A stretch of 64,000 nucleotides of DNA, from NCBI RefSeq assembly GCF_025499425.1, contig NZ_JAIMCB010000002.1:62001-126000 (forward strand). Reading direction: 5' to 3'. A program made the translations under genes and the position numbers. Below, piece by piece: positions 18,164 through 26,578 of the stretch. Origin of the DNA: Acidiferrimicrobium sp. IK. Its GTDB lineage: Bacteria > Actinomycetota > Acidimicrobiia > Acidimicrobiales > Palsa-688. The notes under the pieces are model-generated. The model was not told where the DNA came from. It searched no databases and saw only the letters and a list, made by a program, of their open reading frames with translations. Within the stretch, counting starts at the first letter, position 1; each line of letters starts with the position of its first letter.

Positions 18164-20178
18164 TGGTCACCTCCAGAAGATACGGGGACGGCCGCAGGCG
18201 GCAGGGACTGCTGCGGCGGGGCCTGCTCAGGTAGGGCCAGATCGGCGTCGTCGAACTCGCCGGCGGCCGGGGAGCGGAGTACAAGGTGCCGGATACGCCG
18301 GACGTTCGACACCGCCGCGCCTTCGGGGTCGGTGGCCAGGCCGATGGCCCCGAGGCCGAACAGGATCGGCGGAACGTTGCCCCACTTGGTCGACAGGTAG
18401 GTGGTGAAAATTCCCGGGATCAGCGTGAAGGCCATTCCCGCGACCGCGGCGCCCAGTATGGAGCGCACGCCGATGGTCACTAGGACCGCCAGCCAGATGA
18501 TCCCGGCGAAGGTTGGGTACGACGTCGGCAGGGCGGAGCGGGCGTCCATAGCCAAGAAGGCTCCTCCGATCCCGGCGACGAACGCCGCCAGCCCCGACAC
18601 GAGGACCTTCATCTGCAACACGCTCAACCCGAGGGTCTCCGACGCCGGCTCGCTGGAACGAACCGCCCCGAGCGCCAGCCCGGCGGTCGATCGGCGCAGG
18701 TTGAGCATCAAGATCCCGATCACTGCGAAGACCGCCAGCGCCAGGTAGGCGAAGGCCCGGTCGCCGTTGGCGAACTGTGGACGGTTGAGGACCACGCCCA
18801 GGCCTTGCTGGAAGAAGCGGGTTCGGGTGTATACGAGCGTCTCCATCAACAACCCGAAACTGAGGGTCACCAATCCGACGTAGAGGTCACCGAGACGGAT
18901 CGTCAACGCACCGAGCAGGGCGCCGATTGGCAGCATGATCAACCCGCCGAGCAGTACCGCCAGCAGCACCGGCAGGTGCTCGACGGTCGCGAACTGCGCG
19001 GCGGCAATGGCCCCCCCGCCCGCGAAGGTGATCTGGCACAGCCAGATCATCCCGCCCTCACCGGTCACCAGCGTGAAGGACAGGAACACCAGGGCGAACG
19101 AGGCACCCATGTCGACCTGCTCCAGCCAGAAGCCGTGGAAGATCACTGGCGACAACGCCAGCAGCAAGATGATAAGGCCGCCACCAGCCCGGTTGAAGCG
19201 AGTCACGTCGCGAGCCGGCGCCTCCTGGGTGCCGACACCGGTCTCGGCGTCCTGCGTCTGGATCGCCCGGTCCAGCGCACCGCTGGCGCCGCTGCCCTCA
19301 CTTACCCTGCCGCTGCGAAGGATGTAAATGATCAGGAACACCAGGATGAACCCGAACGGGATGCTCGGCACGATCGCCGCCGTGTAGGAGCTGTTCGCCG
19401 GCAGGTACTTCTGGATGATCTCGGTGACCAGCCCCATCAGGACAGACACCCCTACCGCCACGGGCAGGCTCCGCAGACGGGCCGCGACCACCGCTGCGAA
19501 CGCAGCGGCCATCAACGTGGTCATCCCGCCCGGGGTGAGCCCGTCGGTCGGGGCGACCAGGATTCCGGCCAGGCCGGCCAGGAACGCACTTGCCGCCCAC
19601 ACTGCCAGGGAGATGAGGTTGGGGTTGCGCCCCGACAGCGACGTCAGGGCCTCCGAGTCGACCATGGCCCGAACCTTGAGTCCCGCGTCCGTACCCCGCA
19701 ACACCAGCGTGCCGATCACGAGCACCGCGATCACGCAGATATAGGTGATCACGGCGTTGAGGTCCACTACGCCGCCGAACACCTTGTACACGTGCACCGG
19801 CACCGGCGCCAGACCCGGGGCCGAGGTGATCGTCGCGTCGCCAAAGAGGATGTTGGCCACGGGGGGGATGGCCACCGACAGACCGATCGTGGCCACCAAC
19901 TTGATCAGCGATGACCGCAGGCGCAGATACCGGAACAACACCGCCCACAAGAACACCCCGAAGGCTGGCGCCACCAGCAGCAGTGAGACCAGCGCGGACA
20001 GCACCAACCCTTGTCCGTGCTGGGTGTGCATCCAGTAGAAGAAGCGGGCCACGAAGAACGCCATCGCCCCAAAGGCGAAGTTGAGGATCCCGGCCGACAC
20101 GAAGGTGACGACCAGGCTCGACGAAGCGATCGCGTAGATGCCGCCCAAAGCCAGACCGGCGAAGATGTACTGCAGCAT
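18160..20178 (-). CDS. fused LivH-LivM permease of a branched-chain-amino-acid-type ABC transporter
   Basis: A 672-residue integral membrane protein. Residues about 1-290 form a LivH-type permease beginning L-Q-Y-I-F-A-G-L-A-L-G-G-I-Y-A-I, with many hydrophobic helices. A polar linker about 291-335 (R-S-G-R-V-S-E-G-S-G-A-S) follows. Residues about 340-615 form a LivM-type permease with G-E-G-G-M-I-W-L-C-Q-I-T-F-A-G-G-G-A-I-A-A. The C-terminal tail of about 50 residues is polar. The two permeases are usually separate genes, so this fusion fixes a 1:1 ratio. It overlaps livG by 4 nt. Confidence 0.9.
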   Translation of the reverse strand: MLQYIFAGLALGGIYAIASSSLVVTFVSAGILNFAFGAMAFFVARFFYWMHTQHGQGLVLSALVSLLLVAPAFGVFLWAVLFRYLRLRSSLIKLVATIGLSVAIPPVANILFGDATITSAPGLAPVPVHVYKVFGGVVDLNAVITYICVIAVLVIGTLVLRGTDAGLKVRAMVDSEALTSLSGRNPNLISLAVWAASAFLAGLAGILVAPTDGLTPGGMTTLMAAAFAAVVAARLRSLPVAVGVSVLMGLVTEIIQKYLPANSSYTAAIVPSIPFGFILVFLIIYILRSGRVSEGSGASGALDRAIQTQDAETGVGTQEAPARDVTRFNRAGGGLIILLLALSPVIFHGFWLEQVDMGASFALVFLSFTLVTGEGGMIWLCQITFAGGGAIAAAQFATVEHLPVLLAVLLGGLIMLPIGALLGALTIRLGDLYVGLVTLSFGLLMETLVYTRTRFFQQGLGVVLNRPQFANGDRAFAYLALAVFAVIGILMLNLRRSTAGLALGAVRSSEPASETLGLSVLQMKVLVSGLAAFVAGIGGAFLAMDARSALPTSYPTFAGIIWLAVLVTIGVRSILGAAVAGMAFTLIPGIFTTYLSTKWGNVPPILFGLGAIGLATDPEGAAVSNVRRIRHLVLRSPAAGEFDDADLALPEQAPPQQSLPPAAVPVSSGGDQ

Positions 20179-20232
20179 TCCCGGACGCTCCCCCTTGCAG
20201 GACCGTTGCCGACCCTAACTAAAATCGTACAC

Positions 20233-20246
20233 TGATTGTAGCGTCG
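20233..20246. promoter_or_regulatory. weak match to the shared operator upstream of the importer permease
   Basis: TGATTGTAGCGTCG (minus strand CGACGCTACAATCA) matches only one half of the YGACG-N4-CGTCA family well. It lies 55 nt upstream of the permease start, in the only gap of any size between the hydrolase and transporter genes. An AT-rich TACGAT follows on the minus strand. Confidence 0.3.
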
Positions 20247-20263
20247 GGTCAGCGCCGGTGCAG

Positions 20264-21289
20264 TCAGGCCCCGCCCGGCGTCGCGACGGCCGCGGCGACC
20301 GCGTCCCCCCACGACTGGATGCGCGACCAGAGGACCTCGCGCGTCGACGCGAAGTTGTGCATGTGAGCCATCCGCGGCACCACGACCACGGTGATGTCCG
20401 GCGACGAGATGTAAGCCCGCGGCTCAGAGCGCGGGTCGGCCATCACGTCGCGCTCACCCGCGGCGATGAGCACCGGGGTACGGATCGCGGCGGCCTCCGT
20501 CGACACCGTCCCCGGCGCAACCATCTTGAGCGCGCAGGCCGGAATAGTGGCGGACTTCCACGCGGGGAGCGGGTCAGCGGGCCTCATGTCCGCCGCCACC
20601 ACCTCGGCCGGCTCGTCGTCGTAGTGGAAGGCCCAGCTCCACGGGTTGGCCGCCCCGTCGCCCGGCTCCGCCGGTACCGGGGCGGCGAGATCCTCGGGGT
20701 TGAGGATCACCGGATCGGACATGTCGCTCCTCCGCGTCACCCACGGCATTGGCACGATCGGCTGGCCTGGACGGGACGGCACCGAAGTGTGGATGGCGCT
20801 GTAGCCGAGGATGCCGACCGCGTCGAACACCCGGTGATGAGCCTGGAGGACGATCGTGAAGCACCCTCCCATCGACTGGCCCAGCCCGATCGTCACCGGA
20901 TCGGTGATCGCCGGGAACCCGTCGGCCAACCCGCCGGCCGCCAGACGCTCGAGGACCGAGCCCACGACGACCCGGTTGGTCTCGGCGATGGATTCGTAGT
21001 CCAGCGTGTCGGTCGGCGGGATCCACGAATCCCCGACACCAAGGTGGTCGCAAGCCACGAAGATCCAGCCGCGCCGGGCATGCCAGCCAGCCTCTCCACC
21101 GCTCGACGCCCCCGGCATGTCGAAGGTGTAGTAACGACGGCCGTAGCCGCCGCCGGGGAAACCGAAGCACACGACTGGCCGGCCCGGCAGGGCGGCGGCG
21201 TCGGGAAGGATGACCGTTACGGCCGCATGGGCCTGCCCTGCCAATGCAAGTGGCGATGGGACATCCAGGTTCAAGTCGATCTGGCGCAT
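20264..21289 (-). CDS. alpha/beta hydrolase
   Basis: A 341-residue serine hydrolase. The nucleophile elbow is I-G-L-G-Q-S-M-G-G-C-F (G-x-S-x-G), the early strand is V-V-C-F-G-F-P-G-G-G-Y-G-R-R, and the late histidine is probably in M-A-H-M-H-N. The start is the ATG at 21289, 12 nt downstream of the stop of the acyl-CoA dehydrogenase gene in the same operon. It may hydrolyse an ester or thioester intermediate of the pathway. Confidence 0.83.
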   Translation of the reverse strand: MRQIDLNLDVPSPLALAGQAHAAVTVILPDAAALPGRPVVCFGFPGGGYGRRYYTFDMPGASSGGEAGWHARRGWIFVACDHLGVGDSWIPPTDTLDYESIAETNRVVVGSVLERLAAGGLADGFPAITDPVTIGLGQSMGGCFTIVLQAHHRVFDAVGILGYSAIHTSVPSRPGQPIVPMPWVTRRSDMSDPVILNPEDLAAPVPAEPGDGAANPWSWAFHYDDEPAEVVAADMRPADPLPAWKSATIPACALKMVAPGTVSTEAAAIRTPVLIAAGERDVMADPRSEPRAYISSPDITVVVVPRMAHMHNFASTREVLWSRIQSWGDAVAAAVATPGGA

Positions 21290-21301
21290 CGCTCGGCCGT
21301 C

Positions 21302-22288
21302 CTAGAGCATGCCGACTCGAGGCACGGACCGGGTGGCTTGGAGACGCTGACCTATCTCCACCTCGAGGCTACGCCAGTCGCCGAGCAGCCAGTCCAGTGC
21401 ATAGGTTCGCCGCAGGTAACGGTGGAACTCGTGCTCCCAGGTGAACCCGATCGCACCGAAGGTCTGCTGGGCCTGGGTGCAGCCCATCTCCGCGGCCCGG
21501 CCGGCAACGGCCTTCGCGACGGTCGCAACCCACGGGGACCCGCTGTTGGCTGCCACTTCCACGACGCGCCCCGCTCCGACCAGACTGGCGTGCGCGCCGG
21601 CCAAGCGGTGCTGCACAGCTTGGAAGCTGCCGATCGGCCGACCGTATTGGTGCCGCTGCGCGGCATACTCCACCGCAGTCGCCACCACGTGGCGCCCCAC
21701 CCCGAGCAGTTCGGCGCCAAGAGCCCAACGACCGGTGGCCACCGCCGCGGCCCACGACTCCCGCGCCGGCACGCCGGTGACCAACTCGACGTCGGCCTGG
21801 TCGATCTCGGCAGCCACTCGCCACAGGCCGATGCTGGCGTCGGTGCCGCTCAGCTCGGTGACGCTCCACTCGACCCCGGCCGGAATGATCGTCACCGCCA
21901 CGTCGTCGCCACTGGCGACAGGAACCAGGACCGGCGCTCGCCCGGGGGGGGACCCGGTGACGCCGGCCACCGCCACGCGACCTTTGTCGACGCGCGACGA
22001 CAACTCGTCGGGCCGGAGAGAACTCGGCAGCACTACGCCGGCCCCAGCCAACTCGGGCCGCTGAAGGATCAGCGCAGCAGCTCTCGCCATGGCCGGCCCG
22101 AGGGCATCCCCGGGCGCGGCCGTTTGGCCCTTGACCTCGAAGAGGGCCCGAAAGGCGGTCGGGGCGTCGTCGTCGAGGACCTCGGCCCACCCCAGGGTGG
22201 CGAGCCGGGCGCTCAGCTCGCGGTCGGCCTCGTCGACCAGTACCTTCGTCAGGCTCCGGCGCAGCAGCTGCTCGGTGTCGGTGTCCAT
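21302..22288 (-). CDS. acyl-CoA dehydrogenase, small subunit of a probable heteromeric enzyme
   Basis: A 328-residue acyl-CoA-dehydrogenase-like protein that is shorter than usual (about 380) and divergent at the N-terminus. The C-terminal part is recognisable from Y-A-A-Q-R-H-Q-Y-G-R-P-I-G-S-F-Q-A-V-Q-H and from T-F-G-A-I-G-F-T-W-E-H-E-F-H-R-Y-L-R-R. It starts in a TGATG overlap with the stop of the full-length dehydrogenase gene (ATG at 22288). Adjacent pairs of this kind in actinobacterial steroid catabolism form alpha2beta2 heterotetramers; extending that to this pair is inference. Confidence 0.85.
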   Translation of the reverse strand: MDTDTEQLLRRSLTKVLVDEADRELSARLATLGWAEVLDDDAPTAFRALFEVKGQTAAPGDALGPAMARAAALILQRPELAGAGVVLPSSLRPDELSSRVDKGRVAVAGVTGSPPGRAPVLVPVASGDDVAVTIIPAGVEWSVTELSGTDASIGLWRVAAEIDQADVELVTGVPARESWAAAVATGRWALGAELLGVGRHVVATAVEYAAQRHQYGRPIGSFQAVQHRLAGAHASLVGAGRVVEVAANSGSPWVATVAKAVAGRAAEMGCTQAQQTFGAIGFTWEHEFHRYLRRTYALDWLLGDWRSLEVEIGQRLQATRSVPRVGML

Positions 22289-23424
22289 CACTTCTCCCTC
22301 GGCATGCCGAGCACCCGCTGGGCCACGAGGGTGCGCTGGATCTCCTGAGAGCCCCCGTAGATGGGAGCGGCCCGGCTGAAGAAGTACTCGGTGCGCAGCC
22401 AGCCGAACCGCTCGTCTAGATCGAACGCAGGGCCGAGGTGGTGACGGATGGCGTCCCAGGTAGCCAGCTCGGCGTCGACGAGGAGGAGCTTGTCGATCGA
22501 GACCTCCGGGCCGAGCACCTCCTCTTCCGCCAGCCGGTCGACCGTCGCCTTGGTGTGGAGCCGGAGGGCTGTCGCCATCGCGTATGCGTGACCGAGCATC
22601 GCCGCCGAACCCGGGTTGTCGCCGCCGAGACGCAGGGCGTGCTCGAGGCGACTGTGGAAACGGCCCTGCTGCAGCCAGCCGTAGGCCCCTCGCTCCCATT
22701 GCAACATGTACATGGCAATGGCCCAACCCTGGCCGAGCTCCCCGATGACCCGATCACCTGGCACATGGGCACCATCGAGGAAGATCTCGGAGAAGTGGTT
22801 CTCCCCGTCCTCAGAGCGGATGGGCCTGACATCTATACCGGGCTGGTCGAGATCAATGAGCACCATGGTCAACCCACGATGCCCCGGACCTCCGGAGCGA
22901 GCCAGGAGCACCGACCGCTGCGCCAGATGAGCGAAGCTGGACCACACCTTCTGACCGGTGAGCCGAAAGCCGTCGCCATCGGGCTCCATCCGCGTCCGCA
23001 ACGACGCCAGGTCGCTGCCGGCATCGGGTTCGGAGAAGGCTTGGGCCCAAGCCTCGTCGCCCCGGAGCAGAGAGTAGAAGTAGCGTTGGGCCAAGTGCGG
23101 CGCGTGCACCAGCATCACCGGGGCGAGGATCTCGAGGGTGTTGAACGGCTCCGGCACCGGGATGTCGTGTTCCCACAGGGTATCGAACATGGCCCCCCGG
23201 AACCGTGGGTCCCCGCCGAGGCCACCACAGCGCTCCGGCCACCCGAGGCGCGACCACCCCTCATCGGCCAGGACCGCCTGCAACCCCTTCAGACGTGACG
23301 CGCTCTCCTCGAGGCTGGCGGGGCGGTAGCCCCGGTAGCCCTGGATCCGCTCGTCAACAGCCAGCCACCCCGAGAGGGCGGCCATGTACTCGGCCGTAGA
23401 GCCATAGCCCGCTGCTGCGCTCAT
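22288..23424 (-). CDS. acyl-CoA dehydrogenase, full-length subunit
   Basis: A 378-residue flavoenzyme subunit. Landmarks are A-Q-A-F-S-E-P-D-A-G-S-D-L-A-S-L (FAD and substrate binding), K-V-W-S-S-F-A, and the C-terminal P-I-Y-G-G-S-Q-E-I-Q-R-T-L. The usual base position of medium-chain enzymes (E in YEGT) is G here, so the catalytic glutamate must come from another position or subunit. Its ATG overlaps the stop of the upstream LLM gene by 4 nt. It should introduce the alpha-beta double bond into an acyl-CoA. Confidence 0.9.
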   Translation of the reverse strand: MSAAAGYGSTAEYMAALSGWLAVDERIQGYRGYRPASLEESASRLKGLQAVLADEGWSRLGWPERCGGLGGDPRFRGAMFDTLWEHDIPVPEPFNTLEILAPVMLVHAPHLAQRYFYSLLRGDEAWAQAFSEPDAGSDLASLRTRMEPDGDGFRLTGQKVWSSFAHLAQRSVLLARSGGPGHRGLTMVLIDLDQPGIDVRPIRSEDGENHFSEIFLDGAHVPGDRVIGELGQGWAIAMYMLQWERGAYGWLQQGRFHSRLEHALRLGGDNPGSAAMLGHAYAMATALRLHTKATVDRLAEEEVLGPEVSIDKLLLVDAELATWDAIRHHLGPAFDLDERFGWLRTEYFFSRAAPIYGGSQEIQRTLVAQRVLGMPREK

Positions 23425-24314
23425 GCGTAGTTTGCCCCGAAGGACTCGAGGAACTCCCTCGAGCGAGCCGGCGAGCCCACTGGGCCGCTTACCACCACCC
23501 AGGTGACACCGATGTCGGCCAGCCGGCCCAGCGAGTCCTTGTGGCGCTCCACGTCCGTGCCCGGGGAGGCGATGGTCGTGTCGGTGTACGGCAGTGCGAC
23601 GTCGAGGGCGTCACCGCGCTCCCCAGCCATGTCACGTAACTCCTTGATCTTCGACCCGATCTCCTCTATCGACGAGAGGTTCGCAGTCCGAGCGGTGGTG
23701 AACAGTTCGTCAGGACCGAGCAAGGGCATCCAGCCCTGGGCTCGTGCCGCGACCCGGCGAAGCGTCAACCGTGAGTTCCCGCCGATCCAGATCGGGATGG
23801 GGTCCTGCACGGGACGGGGCCTGGCGATGATGCCTCGCGCCGAGAAATGCCTCCCCTCGTAGCTGAAGGGGTCACCGGCCCAATGCAGCGGCAGAACGTC
23901 GAGGGCCTCGTCGAAGAGGGCGTTGCGCTCCTCGAAGTCGACGCCCAGGGCCGCGTACTCCCCCTTCAAGTACCCGGTACCCGCTCCGAGTGTCAGCCGC
24001 CCGCCGGAGAGCTTGTCGACCGTGGCGGCGGCCTTTGCCAACAGGAACGGGTTGCGGTAGGGCAGGACGGCCAGATACGTGAGCAGCCTGATTCGGCTGG
24101 TGACCGCAGCGACGTGCCCGAGCGCCACCAGCGGATCGAGGGTCTGGTGCCCGCCGTTCTCCAGCCACCTCGCACCCGGCGCCGGATGCTCGGTGAAGGA
24201 GAACCCGGCCCAACCGGATCCCTCCGCGATCACGGCGAGCTCCGCGACAGGTCCGGAGTCCAATAGATCCGTGTCCGTCCCATGCGCGTCCGGGTACTGG
24301 TAGATATACCGCAT
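23421..24314 (-). CDS. LLM-class flavin/F420-dependent oxidoreductase
   Basis: A 297-residue luciferase-like protein from ATG 24314. Landmarks are M-R-Y-I-Y-Q-Y-P-D-A at the start, W-A-G-F-S-F-T-E-H-P-A-P-G, and L-S-G-G-R-L-T-L-G-A-G-T-G-Y, the typical cofactor-binding strand. It is the first gene of a long leftward operon with the acyl-CoA dehydrogenase pair, a hydrolase and an importer. Earlier in-frame starts overlap the divergent promoter and were rejected. Confidence 0.86.
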   Translation of the reverse strand: MRYIYQYPDAHGTDTDLLDSGPVAELAVIAEGSGWAGFSFTEHPAPGARWLENGGHQTLDPLVALGHVAAVTSRIRLLTYLAVLPYRNPFLLAKAAATVDKLSGGRLTLGAGTGYLKGEYAALGVDFEERNALFDEALDVLPLHWAGDPFSYEGRHFSARGIIARPRPVQDPIPIWIGGNSRLTLRRVAARAQGWMPLLGPDELFTTARTANLSSIEEIGSKIKELRDMAGERGDALDVALPYTDTTIASPGTDVERHKDSLGRLADIGVTWVVVSGPVGSPARSREFLESFGANYA

Positions 24315-24396
24315 CGGCGGAACCCCCTTCGAAAACGAAGAGCCGACGAGCGCGGCTCCGTTGCATGGCATCGCCTGCTGTACGGTCCAACATACT

Positions 24397-24410
24397 CGAC
24401 GACACCGTCA
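24397..24410. promoter_or_regulatory. shared operator (divergent LLM promoters)
   Basis: CGACGACACCGTCA, flanked on the left by ACT and on the right by ACT, fits the extended consensus ACTYGACG-N4-CGTCAAGT. It lies between two divergent LLM genes, 18 nt before the rightward start and 83 nt from the leftward one, so it could control both operons. Confidence 0.6.
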
Positions 24411-24427
24411 ACTGCTCTGGAGGCACG

Positions 24428-25282
24428 ATGCGATTGGGATTCTCCACGATGAACACGCCAGAAGACGTGCCCCCCGACGTACTGGCACGCCACCTCGAGG
24501 AGCGGGGCTTTGACTCGCTCTGGATCGGCGAACACTCCCACATCCCGGTCTCCCGACTCACGCCCTACCCCTCGGGAGGGGAGATGCCCGACCAGTACCG
24601 GCGGATGATGGACCCGTATGCCAGCCTGCTCGTAGCGGCCACGGCGACCACGGACCTCCTCATCGGCACGGGGGTCGCGCTGGTCCTGGAGCGGGACCTC
24701 CTCGCAATGGCCAAGCTCGTCGCCACGGTCGACCGCCTGAGCGGCGGCCGGCTCCAGTTCGGCGTGGGCGTCGGCTGGAACCGCGAGGAGCTGGCCAACC
24801 ACCGCCCGTTCCCCTGGGCGCAGCGGTACCGGGCACTGGCCGAGGGCATTGCTGCCCTCCGCACGCTCTGGAACGACGAGGAGTCGGAGTACCACGGGCA
24901 GTACTACGACTTCGACCCGGTGTGGTCGCTGCCCAAGCCCCTCCAGCGCCCCCACCCTCCCATCTGGTGCGGGACCGGAGGGAAGCTCGGCACCCAACAC
25001 GCCGTCGCCTGGGCTGACGGCTGGATGCCCATGGACGTGGCTCTCGGCGACGTGGCCCGAAAGGTCAGTCGGTTCCGGCAGGTGGCCGCCGATGCCGGGC
25101 GGAACCAAGTGCCGATCACGATCGTGGCCTTCGGTGATCCGACACCGGCGACCCTCGCCAGCTACCGTGACCTTGGGGTAGAGCGCGTCGTCCTCGGTGC
25201 CTCCCGCGCCGGGTGGGACGACCCCTCGACGACACTTCCCTTCCTGGACCACTACGCGCCGCTCGTTGCAGATCTGGCCTAA
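24428..25282 (+). CDS. LLM-class flavin/F420-dependent oxidoreductase
   Basis: A 284-residue luciferase-like oxidoreductase. Landmarks are M-R-L-G-F-S-T-M-N-T, F-D-S-L-W-I-G-E-H-S-H, and L-S-G-G-R-L-Q-F-G-V-G-V-G-W-N-R-E-E, the family's hallmark. GGAGG sits at 24419-24423, 4 nt before the ATG, deciding the start. It is divergent from another LLM gene of a different subfamily. It is followed after 68 nt by the CoA-transferase gene, which has its own operator. Confidence 0.87.
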   Translation: MRLGFSTMNTPEDVPPDVLARHLEERGFDSLWIGEHSHIPVSRLTPYPSGGEMPDQYRRMMDPYASLLVAATATTDLLIGTGVALVLERDLLAMAKLVATVDRLSGGRLQFGVGVGWNREELANHRPFPWAQRYRALAEGIAALRTLWNDEESEYHGQYYDFDPVWSLPKPLQRPHPPIWCGTGGKLGTQHAVAWADGWMPMDVALGDVARKVSRFRQVAADAGRNQVPITIVAFGDPTPATLASYRDLGVERVVLGASRAGWDDPSTTLPFLDHYAPLVADLA

Positions 25283-25300
25283 GGGGAACACCTTGTGACT

Positions 25301-25314
25301 CGACGATATCGTCA
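25301..25314. promoter_or_regulatory. shared operator, best copy
   Basis: CGACGATATCGTCA, extended by ACT on the left and AGT on the right. The 20-bp ACT-C-GACGATATCGTC-A-AGT at 25298-25317 pairs at 18 of 20 positions. It lies 36 nt before the CoA-transferase start, and its centre contains TATCGT, which could double as a -10 box, so a bound repressor would block RNA polymerase. Confidence 0.7.
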
Positions 25315-25350
25315 AGTAGCTTGGTCTCGAGGGAACGCGAGGGGAGAAGC

Positions 25351-26565
25351 ATGAGACCGCTGCAGGGGATCAAGGTCGTCGAGGTCGCGTCGTGGACGTT
25401 CGTCCCCGCCGGGGGCGCGGTGCTGGCCGAGTGGGGCGCGGACGTGCTGAAGATCGAGCACCCAGACGGGGGTGATCCGCAGCGGGGACTGGTCTCGTCA
25501 GGACTGGTGCCGTCCGGGAGCGGCGGAGTGAACTTCTTCCTAGAGCAGCCCAATCACAACAAGCGCTCCGTAGCCCTCAACCTGCAGCATCCCGACGGGC
25601 GTGCCGCCCTCTACAAGCTCTGCGAGACCGCGGACGTGTTTTTGACCAACTGGCTGCCAGGCGCCCGCCGACGGGCCAAGGTCGACGTGGAGGATATTCG
25701 CGCCGCCAACCCCAACATCATCTACGTCCGCGGGCACGGTCAGGGCATCCGCGGCCCTGACGCCGACAAGGGGGGTTACGACGGCTCTGCGTTCTTCGCC
25801 CGCTCGGGCGTCATGGCATCCCTAATGTACGGCGACGACCCCTACGGGCCGACCCAGCCCCCGGCGTTCGGCGACCTTCCCGGCGGCCAGACCATCGCGG
25901 GTGGCATCGCCGCCGCCCTCCTCCGCAGGGAGCGCACCGGGGAGGCAGCAGTCGTCGACGTGTCCCTGCTGGGCTTCGGCATGTGGGTCAACGCCCCCAA
26001 CATCGTCATGTCGAAGCTGTTCGAGGGCCAGGACGTGCCCCGGATGAGCAGAGACAACCTGCCCAACCCGCTCGTCAACCGGTACCTGACCAGCGATGGG
26101 CGCCTCCTCCAATTGGTCATGCTCCAAGGGGTCCGCTTCTGGCCTGAGCTCATCAGTGCCGTCGGCCGCCCCGATCTGGCCGACGACGAACGCTTCACCT
26201 CGCCCGAAGCCCTATTCGCCAACCGGGCAGAGGCGACGCGAATCCTTGACGGGATATTCGCCACCAGGAGCCTCGACGAGTGGCGCAAGGTGCTGGCCGG
26301 GGTCAAGGGAGTTTGGTCCGCCGTCCAGCAGGGGCTGGATCTCTACGACGACGAGCAGGTCCTGGCCAACGGTTACCTGGCCGAGGTCGCGTCCGAGCAA
26401 GGCAACGCATTCCCCCTCGTCACCAACCCAGTGCAGTTCGACGAGTCGCCGCCCGAACTGACCCGCGCCCCCGCTCTCGGCGAACACACCGACGACGTGC
26501 TGCGCGAGGCCGGCTACGACGACGAGACCATCATCAACCTGAAGATCGACAACGCGATCCTGTAG
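25351..26565 (+). CDS. class III (CaiB/BaiF) CoA-transferase
   Basis: A 404-residue family III CoA-transferase, which moves CoA between acids through an aspartyl-CoA anhydride. Landmarks are the N-terminal L-Q-G-I-K-V-V-E-V-A-S-W, A-D-V-L-K-I-E-H-P-D-G-G-D, H-N-K-R-S-V-A-L-N-L-Q-H-P-D-G, and G-G-Y-D-G-S-A-F-F-A-R, where the aspartate is the expected nucleophile. ATG 25351 has GGGGAG upstream. It is the first gene of a rightward operon with two SDRs and a thiolase, consistent with CoA activation of a pathway acid. Confidence 0.88.
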   Translation: MRPLQGIKVVEVASWTFVPAGGAVLAEWGADVLKIEHPDGGDPQRGLVSSGLVPSGSGGVNFFLEQPNHNKRSVALNLQHPDGRAALYKLCETADVFLTNWLPGARRRAKVDVEDIRAANPNIIYVRGHGQGIRGPDADKGGYDGSAFFARSGVMASLMYGDDPYGPTQPPAFGDLPGGQTIAGGIAAALLRRERTGEAAVVDVSLLGFGMWVNAPNIVMSKLFEGQDVPRMSRDNLPNPLVNRYLTSDGRLLQLVMLQGVRFWPELISAVGRPDLADDERFTSPEALFANRAEATRILDGIFATRSLDEWRKVLAGVKGVWSAVQQGLDLYDDEQVLANGYLAEVASEQGNAFPLVTNPVQFDESPPELTRAPALGEHTDDVLREAGYDDETIINLKIDNAIL

Positions 26566-26578
26566 AGAGGGAGACCAC

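Noticed and set aside
20258-22348. Long + strand frame opposite the hydrolase and acyl-CoA dehydrogenase genes
   Set aside because: Low-complexity shadow of well-supported leftward genes.
15187-24314. Possibility that the importer is a true leucine/isoleucine/valine system
   Set aside because: Its operon neighbours are catabolic enzymes and a pathway-type operator, so amino acid specificity is not supported. I gave no gene symbols.
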